From Apostichopus japonicus (taxonomy: Eukaryota; Echinodermata; Holothuroidea; Aspidochirotida; Stichopodidae): a stretch of 64,000 nucleotides of DNA. Below are positions 42,736 through 55,135 of the stretch, in pieces. The DNA is taken from contig NC_092564.1 in assembly GCF_037975245.1 (NCBI RefSeq), forward strand, positions 11,014,484-11,078,483, in the 5' to 3' direction. The notes below the pieces were generated by a model. The model searched no databases. It was not told the origin of the DNA and saw only the letters and a program-made list of their open reading frames with translations. The number at the start of each line of letters is the position of its first letter. Position 1 is the first letter of the stretch. The position numbers and the translations under genes are program-made.

Positions 42736-44399
42736 TCATCAGTCTTATGTATGGTGATTGTGTGATCGGATATTGAACTGCATTGTCGACGACAGAATTG
42801 TTGTGTACAGGTCCCTTTAAGTATACATATAGGTGTGCAATTTGTAGTAAGTAATTCAGCTTCCAAATTACCAATTTCTGGGGGTAGGGGAAAATTGGGT
42901 GGGTGAATTTTGCTCTCTTGAATCCGTAACGTTTTAGTCATCCCACGTTGTTATATATGGTGATTGTTGATCTCACTCGGGGCAAAATGGAATGCTGTGT
43001 GACCAGATGACATATTTCACCTCCTTACCGCGTCCCCCGGCTGGTTATGCTACGGGTTCCAAGTCAACTTTGCACTACTTAGTTCCTTCCTCATCAATGC
43101 ATCATTACAATACCGTATATGCATTATACTAGATAAATGTCGTTCGCTCGCTGCCTGCTGGGTAACAAAAGTTCAATATACTGCTGCTGTTGGCGATAAC
43201 ACTGAATTAGGCCGTTTGATTGGAACAGAAAATAGGTCGTAATTATCTTCTAGAAAGGAAACAAATTGTAATCCAGTTGGTCATAGATTGCTTGTATAGG
43301 GTTTTTCTATTTATATATATGCTATATATATGTTACGTTTCAAAGATGTGGAATGTGCTACTGCCAAATATTGCTGACGGAGGTCCCAGGGGGACCGAAA
43401 ATTACAAAATATTGTTTAAAACAGTGCTCCTTATTTGTGAATTATGGGTTATATCTTATTTCTCTGCTTTTGTATATATTATGCGTTGGTGTGGGACGGA
43501 ATTCATGTAAATCCCACGTGCCAATAGATAATTTGTATTTATTACATAATAAAACACAACCGTCAATGTGTTCATCTACTCAAGTAAGCTAAGTACATAC
43601 ACACACCGAGACATATCATTTGTAGGATACGTGAAGTACTCAGGATTTACACAAAAGATAGTTCGTTCATCCATGCAGGTATACACCAGGCCTACCACAT
43701 ATACCTTGTCCGTTCATTTAAGTAGGGTAATAACTAATATACACACACCCACTTCAACCTTTGTCCAGTCAGGCGCGTAGCCAGGAATTTGCCAAGGGAT
43801 GGGCGAAAATGCAGGCAAACTATCAGAGCCGTAGATACGGCATCGCAAACTATCTAAGAGTAGCGCCACCACAATTGGCGCGAAGCGTACAAGAAAATTC
43901 TGGCTGAAAATACCTCGCAGGCCTTGTAAGCAGTGTTCGATTTTTCCGGTATCGCATCGCAAAATGCGATCCAAAACGACAAACTTGCGAGACGTTTCCA
44001 AATCAGCATCGCACATTGTGCCGATTTGTGCGATACAAATTCCTAGTCAGATTTGGGAGCAAACACTCAAACCTTAACTTACGAACTGTCGATCACAATG
44101 TAGAAGTTATAATTTATTGAGTTTATACTCAATGTACAACTTATTCACTTGACCGTATAGCGAAAAAAAAAACTGAAAAAATAATATCCTACCATAGTTA
44201 AGTGTAAAGCAAATAGCCTAACCACCTCGGCGGTTACGGATCTCATGTAACTGAAAGGTTCCCTGGCAACGTGCCAAAAAAATGTTAACAAACAGGTGTT
44301 ACACAGGGGATGAGCTCACAGTTGTTGGGAAGGTACCTGGGCAAATTCGCAGCACATGTACCGTGGTACAGTAGTTGGGTATAGGGTTAAACACTGCAG

Positions 44400-44696
44400 T
44401 TGTAAAAAGGCCGTGGCTATTCTTACAACTAGTCGTAACAATTATTTATAAACTACTCTTACGACAAAGGCGAATTCAAGCGCAGTAAAGTAAATAAAGC
44501 AACTGCGCATGTTGTAGGGGTAACCCTAACCCTAACTTTAACCCTAAACCCTAATCCTAACACTAACCCTAACCGGAAATTATTGTTACTCCTGGTCGTA
44601 AAAAAAAGTTCTCCTGTCATAAAATAGCAACTGCGCATGCGTAGTCGGAAATTATTCTTACAAACAGTCGTAAGAATAGCCACTTTGTTGTAAAAA
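44400..44696. mobile_element. Third-level MITE (279 bp) carrying telomere-like repeats
   Basis: GTGGCTATTCTTAC at 44413-44426 is matched in inverse as GTAAGAATAGCCAC at 44670-44683. The flanks are the direct repeat TTGTAAAAA at 44400-44408 and 44688-44696, so the duplication is 8 or 9 bp. The outermost four bases of each end do not pair. It lies wholly inside the second hAT-type element and is the youngest of three insertions. A run of CCCTAA-type hexamers sits in its middle. Confidence 0.8.
44517..44575 (+). repeat. Interstitial telomere-like tract (CCCTAA variants)
   Basis: About ten units of CCCTAA, several with one changed base (CTTTAA, CCCTAAA, TCCTAA, CACTAA). CCCTAA/TTAGGG is the telomere repeat of most animals. 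Here it is inside a MITE, so it more likely spread with the element than marks an old chromosome end. Confidence 0.9.
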
Positions 44697-45909
44697 TGTA
44701 CGCATAGTGCACGCGATTCATTGTTAGGCAGTCTCGAAACGGGGCTTTGCTGAACGTTGTTCTTTTCATAATATCGGAAGTTTTGTAAGTTGCACTTTTT
44801 AAAGATTGAAAGACAGATTAAATCTCTTTTCATTTTATAACATAATATAGCTACTTTAACTTGTCATTTTAAAATTTTCATCAGTTTCGTGACAATTTAA
44901 ATAAAAAAAGTTGTCAGTATTTTGCATCCTCAACTGCGATTTTTTTCATCGCCAGACATCGCAAAATATGACAACAATTTTCGGGGGCTTTCGCCCCCAG
45001 GATCCCCACGAGGGGTTCTACCCCATGACCCCACCATAGACCTAAGACGGGCCCCTGGACACCACGCCTTTATGCTCGCACGTTACGCGTGCTAGGCAGG
45101 CGAACACCGGCGGGAAATCGGCAGTGTGTTCGCGGGAAATTGAACAAGGTTTTCCAATACTGCTGAACTGTGCAGTTACTGTATGCATCATGTTCAAGGT
45201 TTTCACGGAGGCCTTTGAGGAAATGAATGGTTAGTACAGTGTATATATGCTGCACTAATGCTGTGTGTAGGCCAAGGTTCACGAAGGTCATTGGTTATAT
45301 TCGCGCGCCGTAGACGTGTTTTTAGATGTTACGGAGAGTCAGGTTTCCATGGATATTAATCGAAAATGAATCTGAGTTTAACTGACGCTAAAGAAATGGA
45401 TCGTCTTGGGCAGATTAACAAATCATTGCAAGTATAAATAAGTACAGGTAGCTCTGCTGTTAAAAAGAAAAGTTCAATATCGGTTTGCTGTTATCGGCAA
45501 TTAGGCAAAATTTTACCGATACCGATATGCTGCCGATATTGCAAATATCGGCCGATACCGATATTGAAAACGATTATCGTAGCAACACTAGTATAAATAA
45601 TAATAATAAACAAACATTTTCTAGTTAATACATTGATCGCCAACATTTGGTCCGTTTTGTGGTAATTTCAAAACTGCTATTCAATATTGGGGAACTGCTA
45701 TGCAACAAAAATATTGTATAGCAATTGTCGAAATTTGTTGCTATGCAATTTTTTGGCCATAAGTCGAACACTGCTTGTAAGTTGCATCTTAGCATTTTCT
45801 CTTTTGAAATTACTAGCGATGTCATAAAAACATTATTTTTTTTTTAAATGCTCAAGGAGGGGCGGCTTCCACCTACCCCCCCCCCCTTGGCTACGCGCCT
45901 GTGTCCAGT

Positions 45910-47479
45910 TAGTGAACAAACTACTGTCAATTACACACAATTCGTTCATAAATGCAGATAACTTTCTGATTTCAACACACTCAGTTCGTTCTTCCATACT
46001 TTCTACTGCCGGGTACTGATTTACACACACCTAGTTCAATGTTCATCATGCAGGTAGGCACATACCTAGTTCGTTCGATCATTGGGGCAAACTACTGATT
46101 TATACACACCCTGTTCAAAGTTCATCCCTGAGGTAAGCACATAGTTCGTTCTATCATTGGGGCAAACTATTGATTTACACACGCATGTACAACATGTGGA
46201 CACATTTCACTCCTTTCCCTTTTTGATTCGTCTTTGAAAACGACTTATGCTAATTATCTGCTTGCCTTGTTTTCCAGGTGTATCCATCACTCGTTCTTAC
46301 ATTCCTCGCCAAAAGAGACCAAAATCAGTTGCTTGATTCTGTAAAACACCGCTCTGCGATGCCCCTATTCGTATAGGCAATCTCTAAACCAGCCCTATTT
46401 TCAATTAACTTTGCCTTAAATCATTTGCTTTCTCTAAATGTCGAACGCGGACCGCTCTTTACTTAATGTTAACGAACTGTTCGGAAAGGGTTAGCTTTGG
46501 GTTCAGTAAGTCATAGTTTCTTTGAAACCGTCTCCTTCTTGAGTTCATCGTAGAGGAACGACATTGTTTGTATAATCACAAAAGAAAACTATTTATAGCC
46601 AAAGCAATCAAATGTAAGGAAGACTCCACTCACCATCCCAGTTACAAGACAGTAACAATTTGGAGCAACATTTGACAATAACGGTTGCTTTCGAGCTGGA
46701 AGCTTAAGGATAAGGATAGTTCATGAGGATTTGTTATGCCAAAAAAAAATGCAAAACAACACGTCACCAAAGCATATATTCAATATGGATAATACGTTAA
46801 TGGCAATCAAACATAGAGAAACTAAACGGTTCGAACACGGTTGTGACGTCACCGTTTTATTTTTCCTATATTTACCAGTCCTATAGGTTCTGAAATAAGC
46901 TTTGAAACTACCCCATAGAAGATGTTTCCATAATTCCAAATTCCTTAGATTGATTAATTTAGTCAATATATCATTTACATATAAAATCATAACGCATTAG
47001 TGTTTCGTTTTCTCTTGCCTTGCATCATATTTATAACCATTAGAAACAAATAAGTAGCAAACAGAGGCTATCGGACATATATTCTTAATGCCATTGCCAG
47101 CACTAACCCTCTCCGTGACACCCCCCCCCCCGCACCCCACCTTCCCAGTATGCAAGATGTATCGACCCCATACAGACATAACGGAAAATAACAGTATGAC
47201 TTAATGAGCAAACGATTAAAGACTGCAAATGATAATCAGAGAGAAAGTACGAATCTTTCAAACATTTCAACCTTTGTACAACTTGCAAGCTCCTGTAATT
47301 ATCATAGTAATGTTATGTATTCAAAAGACAAAGTTGTACAGCATATAAAACTAATATACTCTCGTTGAGTATAGGTACAGGATCGTTTGGAAATTTTGAT
47401 ACAACATCAAAAATAATTCACGAACCGCAACAAGAAATTATTAACATCAAAGGATAATCCTCCAATGGAATGATCCCGA
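45910..47479. other. Intergenic stretch, nothing recognised except local duplications
   Basis: A CTAGTTCAATGTTCATC / CCTGTTCAAAGTTCATC and TTCGTTC.ATCATTGGGGC pair repeats at about 46029-46170, an old local duplication of roughly 80 bp. No coding signal. Poly-C near 47121. Confidence 0.55.
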
Positions 47480-48270
47480 ACAAGGGTAATGGCGTCCCCC
47501 GTAATTCCTAATTGATAATCATAATCCTATAACCAAATAATCCCGAAGTAGGATCATGTCCACACCACATCACTTATTAATCCTTATTAATCATCGTGAT
47601 CCTAGCAGATGATCCCGAATGAGGATCATGTATCAACCACATCACTGTGTTCCTTAAGATGATCCCGAATGAGGATCATATATCAACCACATCACTGTGT
47701 TCCTTAAGATGATCCCGAATGAGGATCATATATCAACCACATCACTGTATTCCTTAAGATGATCCCGAATGAGGATCATATATCAACCACATCACTGTGT
47801 TCCTTAAGATGATCCCGAATGAGGATCATATATCAACCACATCACTGTGTTCCTTATTAATCATCGTGATCCTAGCAGATGATCCCGAATGAGGATCATA
47901 TATCAACCACATCACTGTGTTCCTTAAGATGATCCCGAATGAGGATCATGTATCAACCACATCACTGTGTTCCTTAAGATGATCCCGAATGAGGATCATA
48001 TATCAACCACATCACTGTGTTCCTTAAGATGATCCCGAATGAGGATCATGTATCAACCACATCACTGTGTTCCTTAAGATGATCCCGAATGAGGATCATG
48101 TATCAACCACATCACTGTGTTCCTTAAGATGATCCCAAATGAGGATCATATATCAACCACATCACTGTGTTCCTTAAGATGATCCCGAATGAGGATCATG
48201 TATCAACCACATCACTGTGTTCCTTATTAATCATCGTGGTCCTAGCCGATGATCCCGAAGTAGGATCCAT
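47480..48270 (+). repeat. 50/70-bp higher-order tandem repeat with internal hairpins
   Basis: The 50-bp monomer starts TCCTTAAGATGATCCCGAAT. Plain monomers begin at 47651, 47701, 47751 and 47801, and again at 47921, 47971, 48021, 48071, 48121 and 48171. Longer 70-bp versions with a TTAATCATCGTGATCCTAGC insert begin at 47581, 47851 and 48221. Each unit holds ATGATCC and GGATCAT separated by 7 bases, a 7-bp inverted repeat. Degenerate copies precede the array from about 47480. Confidence 0.95.
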
Positions 48271-48495
48271 ATTGCCCATGCGTAGTAAATTGTTAGGACG
48301 TATAGTCACTGAGATCGGCAATCCTAATGATGTGAGAGGTTGTCCCTGTTCTAGACAATTCGACGTCATGGCATTGAAAAATTAGAAAGGTGAAAGCTAC
48401 TTAAGAACATTATGCACATTAAGGAACATTTCATATGATGACAGTTTGCCTCCCTCTTCACCTGGTTAATCGCTGATCAAATTGATAATATTCGA

Positions 48496-48845
48496 ATGCG
48501 TGCATTGTACTCGTACTCGGGACATCGTAGTCGTACTCGGGACATTGTTCTCGTCCTCGGGAAATCGTACATGTATTCGGCACATTGTTCTCGTACTCGG
48601 CACATTGTACTCGTACTCGGGACATTGTACTTGTCCTCGGGACATGGTACATGTATTCGGGACATTGTTCTTGTACTCGGGACATCGTACATGTTTTCAG
48701 CACTGTGTTCTCATACTCCGGACATTGTTCTCGTACTCGGGACATCGTACTTGGGACATTGTTCTCGTACTCCGGACATTGTACTCGTACTCGGGACATT
48801 GTACATGTACTCGGGACATTGTACTCGTAAACTCGACACATGGTA
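48496..48845 (+). repeat. 20-bp minisatellite (about 17 units)
   Basis: Units are variants of GTACTCGGGACATTGTTCTC. Since 20 is not a multiple of 3 and the unit has no stop in most phases, all three plus frames and one minus frame stay open across the array, each encoding a 20-residue repeat. The several 80-158 residue frames at this place are therefore artefacts. Confidence 0.93.
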
Positions 48846-51715
48846 CTCGGACTACAAGTCCGTCTGTCTGTTGATGATATGTTGTTTAACATTTCTTTCC
48901 TTTGCGTTACAACCGCGAATAAGTGCAGAAGGGAACGTTGGCCTTTTCATGAATGAGTATTTCAGCTTGTAAATCAACATTCAATATGTTTTCCATATAA
49001 AGTGGGTAAATTAAGCAAGACAGCTTATCTTAGAATCTGCGGTTGGCAATGTTTCCCCCATTTAACCATTTTGTTTTTATTATACATAGTTAAATTCAGA
49101 TGGTTTGTAGGAATTCCATATTAACACACCCCACATTTGCATCCATGTTCAATTCTCGTCTAAGAGCTATTACTAGAAACCTCCCCTACGTAATTAATAG
49201 CAAAGCCGAATAAATCTCATGTAAATTGTTTTACTATATTCATCAAGGTTCAATAAACTGAATAATAAATAAGATAATATATAAATAAATAAATGCAAGA
49301 GTCATTTCTTATCGATTTATCTTACGAATGTTTACAGAAATAATCAAGTTATGGTCATATAACCGATATTCATAAGACAATGTACAACCACGCTAGGGCG
49401 TATATAAATATAACTATAATCGAGAGCTTAATAGGACCTCCTTCGCTCCTTTATTTATGCACATAATCTTAATTTTATTGTACAATCATGAGATAACAGT
49501 TCGCCGAATTTACGAAAATGAAAGAAAGAGGTATATTTAAATGACTTAGCGTGACATGTGTCTTAATCCGAATGACGAATGTATATATAATGTCAGCAGG
49601 TAGTATTGTGTGACCTTGTGTTATACATCACGTGATATGATATGTGTAACGTCACTATATAGAATCATTATTATGGACGTAGTCATACAGAAGGCGTCAT
49701 AGTAATAATGTTCACGTCTTCACACGCGACATGTTTTAATCGTATCAAACCAGATGTGACAACAATACTCTGACGTCATCATGACATATATGTATGGATG
49801 TCTGTATCGATGCCGATGTTTAGCAGTGTAGTGGAGGTATACATCATCATGTGTTTCCCCCCTCTACAAATATATCAACATTACAAAACAAAATGGCATT
49901 GATTCTGTCTCTCAAATAAATCCATTTCATCTGCCTGGTTCAATTTACTCCATTAAATTGGGAGGCAGCCGGAGAGCCGGATGACGAGATTACATCAGAT
50001 AATACGTCATATAGCTTCGGTCTTGTGGTTTCATGATCACATCGATCGACTGACTCCTGGTGGGCTTCCCATCCGGCCATGCTTCTTAAAGTAGAAGCAA
50101 ATCCAAACCAGAATCATTGGTCTGTGTGATAGAGGTACATGTTATTAAAGACTCCCGACAAACAGCTCAGAAAAGTGTTATTCCATACTGGAGATATCAC
50201 TGTCCTAATTAGACATATCACCCAAGGCTGATGACTTGAGCAAGTCCAAATACGACATCATGAGCAACGTGTGGTAGAATTGTGGATGATATTCTTTTAA
50301 TTATTATTATAATGTTTATTTTCTGTCACGAAAGGATTTTTTGGGCAAATGCTGAATTATAGAAGTAAATGTAAAATATTTGTATTGGCATCGATTACAG
50401 AATCATCACTGTTTACATATTGATCTTGCATGATAGTGCATAAATGATATAAAGGTAAAAGTACGAGGTGTTTACCTTATACAGTGGTAAACTAAGAGAT
50501 TACAATATGATGGAATGACAGCCTGGTCATCTTAAGCCATCTTTTTGTTTCAACAGTGCATGGCTTGTTGTTTCACATCACGCAATGTAAAGGGTCGGTA
50601 TAGCTAAACAGTCCCACTGGTCAAATTTTGTGATCGTGTTTATAATCTAACGGTTACCTCCGTTCAGATAATCAAAATTAATTTTATAAAAGGGAAGGTA
50701 AAAATATATATATTTCGATCCGAATTCTTTTCAGATTTTTCGTAAAATCTGTATTAGTTTGTTTCGCCGAATATAGAGTGGGGAAAAAAACGGTTCACGA
50801 CATGTCTGCTTGTCTACTGCACGAAGCTAGTGTGTCGATAAATATCAATTCAGTTAGCCTGTAATTTTTGATCCTGCTCTCGGGATCCCTCTCGGGACCC
50901 CTTTTTTGTTGGTTAATTGTAGTAACATTTTCGAGGCTATTCTCATTCCGTGACTTTATCTAGTTCAGTCAATTAGTCAACTGTATTATCAAGTTACGGA
51001 GTAGTGAAGTATTCTTATACTGTTAATTTGCAAGAGTGTCTGTGATGAAATATTAAGAATCGAAGCGACTTTTATTAATCATATACAGAGACCGGGGAGG
51101 ACATTATAGTTAACTTTGATAAACGGTTATCGAATTCTGAGTAAAAGGCCAATAACTGCTTGGAACAGTTTGGAAAGAAATGCCGACAAAACGAAAGAAA
51201 AAAAAATGAAATTGCGTTTAAGTGTTATTTTATCTCGCAATACTGTATAGGCCGCTCTGGGAGTCTACAGCAAGAGTTTTAACCTATAAGTGGTGTGTCT
51301 TATTTTGACAGTCTCCGTGCAATAATGAATGTTTTAATCGGACTTTTATGTCAAATAATGAATAGCGCCACGTTTAAGTACTATTAACGCACACTGCACT
51401 TCAGGCTCCTGTGAAAATATTAAAGGAATAACAGTCTGAGGTTTAAAGCCTTTTAATGCATAATGAAGTAGAAAATGCAAAAAAAGGGTTATGTTGTTGA
51501 AGAATAAGTCATTTTTACTAAAATTCTTTGGGTGATATCTATGTCATAGCTATTTTATAGCAAGTCACTTTCGGCTTCTTAAGCCCGTTTAACGTTATGT
51601 ACGCTGAAGTCATTGAGTAAATGCGAACATGCTCCGTTAAGTTATGCATACGCTACCCAGTTATATTTTAACATGAATAATGTCTGGCTTTAACTTCATC
51701 CCATCCTAATAGATA
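48846..51715. other. Intergenic, AT-rich, no feature recognised
   Basis: No open frame of note and no repeat array, transposon end or RNA gene that I can support. Includes a CRE-like TGACGTCA palindrome at about 49771, which I cannot link to a promoter. Confidence 0.55.
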
Positions 51716-51833
51716 AATCAGTTAAAACTGGTAGAGGTGAGTACTCGTTAAATCAATTAAACTTGGTAGAAATGAGTACCTATTTAATTAGTTGAATTTG
51801 GTAGAGGTGAGTACCATTAATCAGTTAAAACTG
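51716..51833 (+). repeat. 35-bp tandem repeat, 3.4 units
   Basis: Units starting AATCAGTTAAAACTGGTAGA at 51716, with diverged copies at 51751, about 51786 and 51819 (partial). Each has an internal AGTT/AACT inverted pair and a GAGGTGAGTACC segment. Confidence 0.85.
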
Positions 51834-53362
51834 ACATGTATTATAATTTCTTGAGATGTGTTACATGTATACGAACAGCTCCTATACCGGGATAGGAACT
51901 ACAAACAGATAATATTATAAGTACACAAACCTATGCATATCGCTTGACTGACCTAACCAGACTATAGAGGTTCTTCCAATATTTTCACTTTAACAGAATG
52001 TTGAGGACGCTTTACTGCGAAACGCTTAAATTCTACAAATTGAAACATCTTCGCGAGGTAAACCTAACAGTATGCGCATGCGGAATGGTGTAAAAGAGTT
52101 TAAAATATGTTACCGTGTTTTTTTACATAGGTCGGTCTTAACTGCTTAACGGGTTTTCACCTTTACCAGTTTTAGCTGATAAAGCCATGAGAATCGGCTG
52201 GTTACTTATATTACTTTAACTTGAAATTAAGCAGTGAGAGCGATTTGTTGATCTTAGGAGAGCTGTAAAATTATCATTAAAGTTAGAGATACACCGAATA
52301 AACCTGTTCGGTAGGAAGTTAGGTAAGATCATTTGTCTCAAATCTGCCGTGAATTACAACTTCATAATATGTTGATAGTATAACTTGAAGTTATGAAATA
52401 CCTTTAGAAAGAGAGAGAAAAGAAAGCCTTTCAAACTAATGAATGATACAGCTGCACAAAAAACCTAAATACTGAGCACTATGTCATACTTGTGAGTGAT
52501 TTACATCAGTTTAATGTTGTAAAGTACCATCACCGCATAGGTCAAGATTAGTGCAGTATTTGTATTTCCCGATGGTACTCAGTTCTTGCTGTAGTAGTAG
52601 CACAGTACCACCGTACGAGGTACTCGTGCTTCTCTATACATTACATGACCTCATTCTCGTTACCGTCCATTTCTATGGCAGCGACCCACAAGTCCGGTAA
52701 AATACCGACCCTCTCCATCGCCTCCACGTTTCGCTGAGGCCTATAAAACCTAGATAATCTTTCACCTCCATGAATGTACTATACGCCATGCAATCAAAAC
52801 TATATAACTTGGTTCGCAGTTAATTGTAGGTAACGGCTATTTACATCAATTCAAATTTGAGGTATATATATCAACATGGACTGCCAAATTTATAAGAAAA
52901 ACTGATCGTCGTTGTTAACAATATGAATTAATATTTAAGCAATTAACTTGTTAAATTAAGGTAATTATATAGCTCTATTATAGATGGACTCTGATTCCTC
53001 TCGAATTCATCAAACAAACCATAATTTTTATAAGCGGAAGTTGGATATTCCTGACAGTCAAGGTATACGATACTTCTCAAGTAACACCAGCTGCATCTCG
53101 ACTCCTCGAGTTGCTTTCGATTTTATAACGTGACAAGACAAACGTCAAATAGTATCCTAGTTTTTGTTACTTCTGAAAGGTTAAACCACTTGTGTGAGAA
53201 TCGACGGAATGCTTAATTTTATTTTTTTGTTAAACAAGAAAGGACCTGTCATAAAGTGGCCAATTCAAATGAATGCATTTAGAACAAAACAGAAAATATA
53301 GAACTTTGTGGGATACAATTAACAACCTTAGAACAACTGAAGCATAAAACCTTCGATTGATC

Positions 53363-53565
53363 AGTGAGAAGATAATATATAGTGAGGAGATAATATATAG
53401 CGAGGAGATAATAAATAGCGAGGTGATAATGTATAGCGAGGTGATAATGTATAGCGAGGTGATAATGTATAGCGAGGTGATAATATATAGTGTGGAGATA
53501 ATATATAGTGAGAAGATAATATAAAGTAAGGAGATAATATATAGCGAGGAGATTATATATAGCTA
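53363..53565 (+). repeat. 18-bp tandem repeat, about 11 units
   Basis: Units are variants of AGCGAGGAGATAATATAT with changes mainly at two positions (GGAG or GGTG, ATATAT or ATGTAT). Four adjacent GGTG units in the middle form a homogenised block. Confidence 0.92.
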
Positions 53566-54534
53566 ATGCACTTAAAAGCGTATAACTTTAGGCAGAACTT
53601 TGTTGTCTCGCTTATGCAATAGTCCAAGGGAGCAGGAAACATTAAGTGCTAGTAACTTTTCTGTAATTATTCCATTTATTAAGAAGATACTCACATTTAA
53701 CATATGTTAGGGTATATATCTCTAGATTGCTACTTAATGTTAAAACCCATAAAAACGTCGGTTTCTCTTGACGGTACATGTTAAATTCAATACATGTTTT
53801 ATAAATTGTAATAACTCAACAAGACATGTTCTTTTTAGAGTTCGATAAGAACGTCCTTGTCCTTGACAAATGTTATACTGATCGTAAAGTATAGTTATTT
53901 GAGGCCATGCCGAATTTTGCGTTGCATCTGAGGAAATGATGATATATGTGTGTGTTATAGACTAATATGTCCAGCCACTTTAATTGATGCGTCTCGTATG
54001 TTTAAAATGGTCATTTCTTGATTTAGTATTTGCACTCGGTGTGTTTGATAGTCTACACGAGATATATGTCAGTGATCATATAAATTGACCACTAGGGGTA
54101 TACAAGTTTGTTCTTAATGATTGCAGAATAGATCATTGGAAAAATATATCCAAAGTTATAAGCCAGACTAACTATTTTACGAACATCAACTTGTGTTTTC
54201 TAAACCATGTTTTTTGCTCAGCGACTACTGCACAAGCAGAACCATTCATGCTATGTACAAGTTCACAGATATATTCTGGTAGTGACGAACGCGAACGTGT
54301 TACCTATACGTTGATTCAAAGATCTGTTAACAGTACAATCACGTACATAATAATAGGACCACGGCAGCACCCTCCATTGAAACGCCGCCTGAGAATCCCA
54401 TTTATTTAACGTGTTATAAAGTCTAAGAACCTCTGACATCAGTTCCTGGGGTCGTCCACTTTTCTTCTTAGCTAATGATCTTACCAAGCAAAACAGGGGA
54501 TTATATCAATATTAATGATTAATATTTCTAGTTT

Positions 54535-54608
54535 AGGTTTTAGCGCCTTTGAACAACTTTTGTTGATTTTGGCGCTATATAAATATTTTCTGATTGATTG
54601 ATTGATTT
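54535..54608 (+). mobile_element. Retroposon 3' tail: stem-loop, GCGCTATATAAAT and (GATT)n
   Basis: TAGCGCC (54541-54547) pairs with GGCGCTA (54571-54577), with an inner AACAA/TTGTT pair; then TATAAATATTTTCT and four GATT units. This tail type is common in marine invertebrate genomes as the shared 3' end of LINEs and SINEs. The upstream body is not recognised, so the 5' limit is unknown. Confidence 0.65.
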
Positions 54609-55135
54609 GCCTAAAGTCTACCTCTACATACGGATCTCAGGCAATTTTCATTGAATTGGATTAAAATGGCAAGCAGTGTCAAGAACAATTGTTGAAGAGG
54701 CAGTTTGTGCTTGATTTATTATTATGTAGGCCTAATGTTGTAACTGTACTCTTGTATGAAGATATGACTTTACTACCACCCTCTCACTACACATATCAGA
54801 AAAAATCCTGTTTAGTAATCTCGATATTTCTAATCGTGTCAGTAAGTGCTTTCATTTCTATTCATTTAAAATGAACTTGTAATCATTTTAATCGCTACAA
54901 CATATTATTTGGAAGTAAAACACCTTTGGCAAGTCAAGAGAAGCCGTTCCATATGCCTGTAGTAAAACGCCCGTTATAAGTTTAGTGCAATGTATTATAA
55001 TGGACGCCATCGAAATAGAACAAAAGTCGAAATTTTGACCTGGAAAGTCAACATCTTGTGTCCTAATTTCTACGCCACCGTAACAAATACAAAACTAAAA
55101 TTCTACTACAGGTGAAGACCACAACACCTATAGGT

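Larger units (their letters stand above)
37989..43761. other. 3' UTR and intergenic DNA, no further gene supported
   Basis: No convincing exon or open frame. AATAAA hexamers occur at 39810-39815 and again near 40333, 40518 and 41070, any of which could be the polyadenylation signal; the choice cannot be made from sequence alone. Also present: a poly-C tract near 38147, two to three copies of a 22-bp unit (GGTATGTAGAACCACCGTAGC) at 39258-39314, an AT microsatellite at 40283-40372, and a retroposon tail at 42490-42735. Confidence 0.6.
43923..45781. mobile_element. Second, nested hAT-type element (1,843 bp)
   Basis: Inside the outer MITE, CAGTGTTCGA at 43931 is mirrored by TCGAACACTG ending at 45773. 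Both are flanked by the 8-bp sequence CTTGTAAG (43923-43930 and 45774-45781). These are the two marks of a hAT insertion. The interior has repeated GCGATGCGATACC-like blocks near its 5' end, a palindromic CGGGGGCTTTCGCCCCC at about 44982-44998, and clustered ATCGG/CCGAT motifs at 45478-45565. I found no frame resembling a hAT transposase, so it is probably non-autonomous or decayed. Confidence 0.9.
43762..45909. mobile_element. Outer hAT-type MITE (about 281 bp before it was split)
   Basis: The ends at 43770 and 45901 carry a perfect 14-bp inverted repeat, CAGGCGCGTAGCCA, and are flanked by the 8-bp duplication TGTCCAGT at 43762-43769 and 45902-45909. The terminal motif resembles that of the MITE at 29552-29915 (CAG.GGCGTAG). 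Most of the 2.1 kb between the ends is a later insertion (43931-45773); without it and one copy of its target duplication the element would be about 281 bp. Confidence 0.93.

Noticed and set aside
43714-44016. Minus-strand open frame in the nested hAT element as a possible transposase
   Set aside because: It crosses the target duplications and ends of two elements and shows no hAT transposase motif.
44517-44575. Telomere-like tract as a sign of chromosome end or fusion
   Set aside because: Too short, imperfect, and enclosed in a MITE with its own target duplication.
47581-48260. CRISPR-like regular repeats
   Set aside because: The whole unit is repeated without unique spacers, and the genome is eukaryotic; it is a minisatellite.
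48458-48972. Several overlapping open frames of 71-158 codons on both strands
   Set aside because: All lie in the 20-bp minisatellite; a stop-poor unit explains them, and there are no splice or start contexts.
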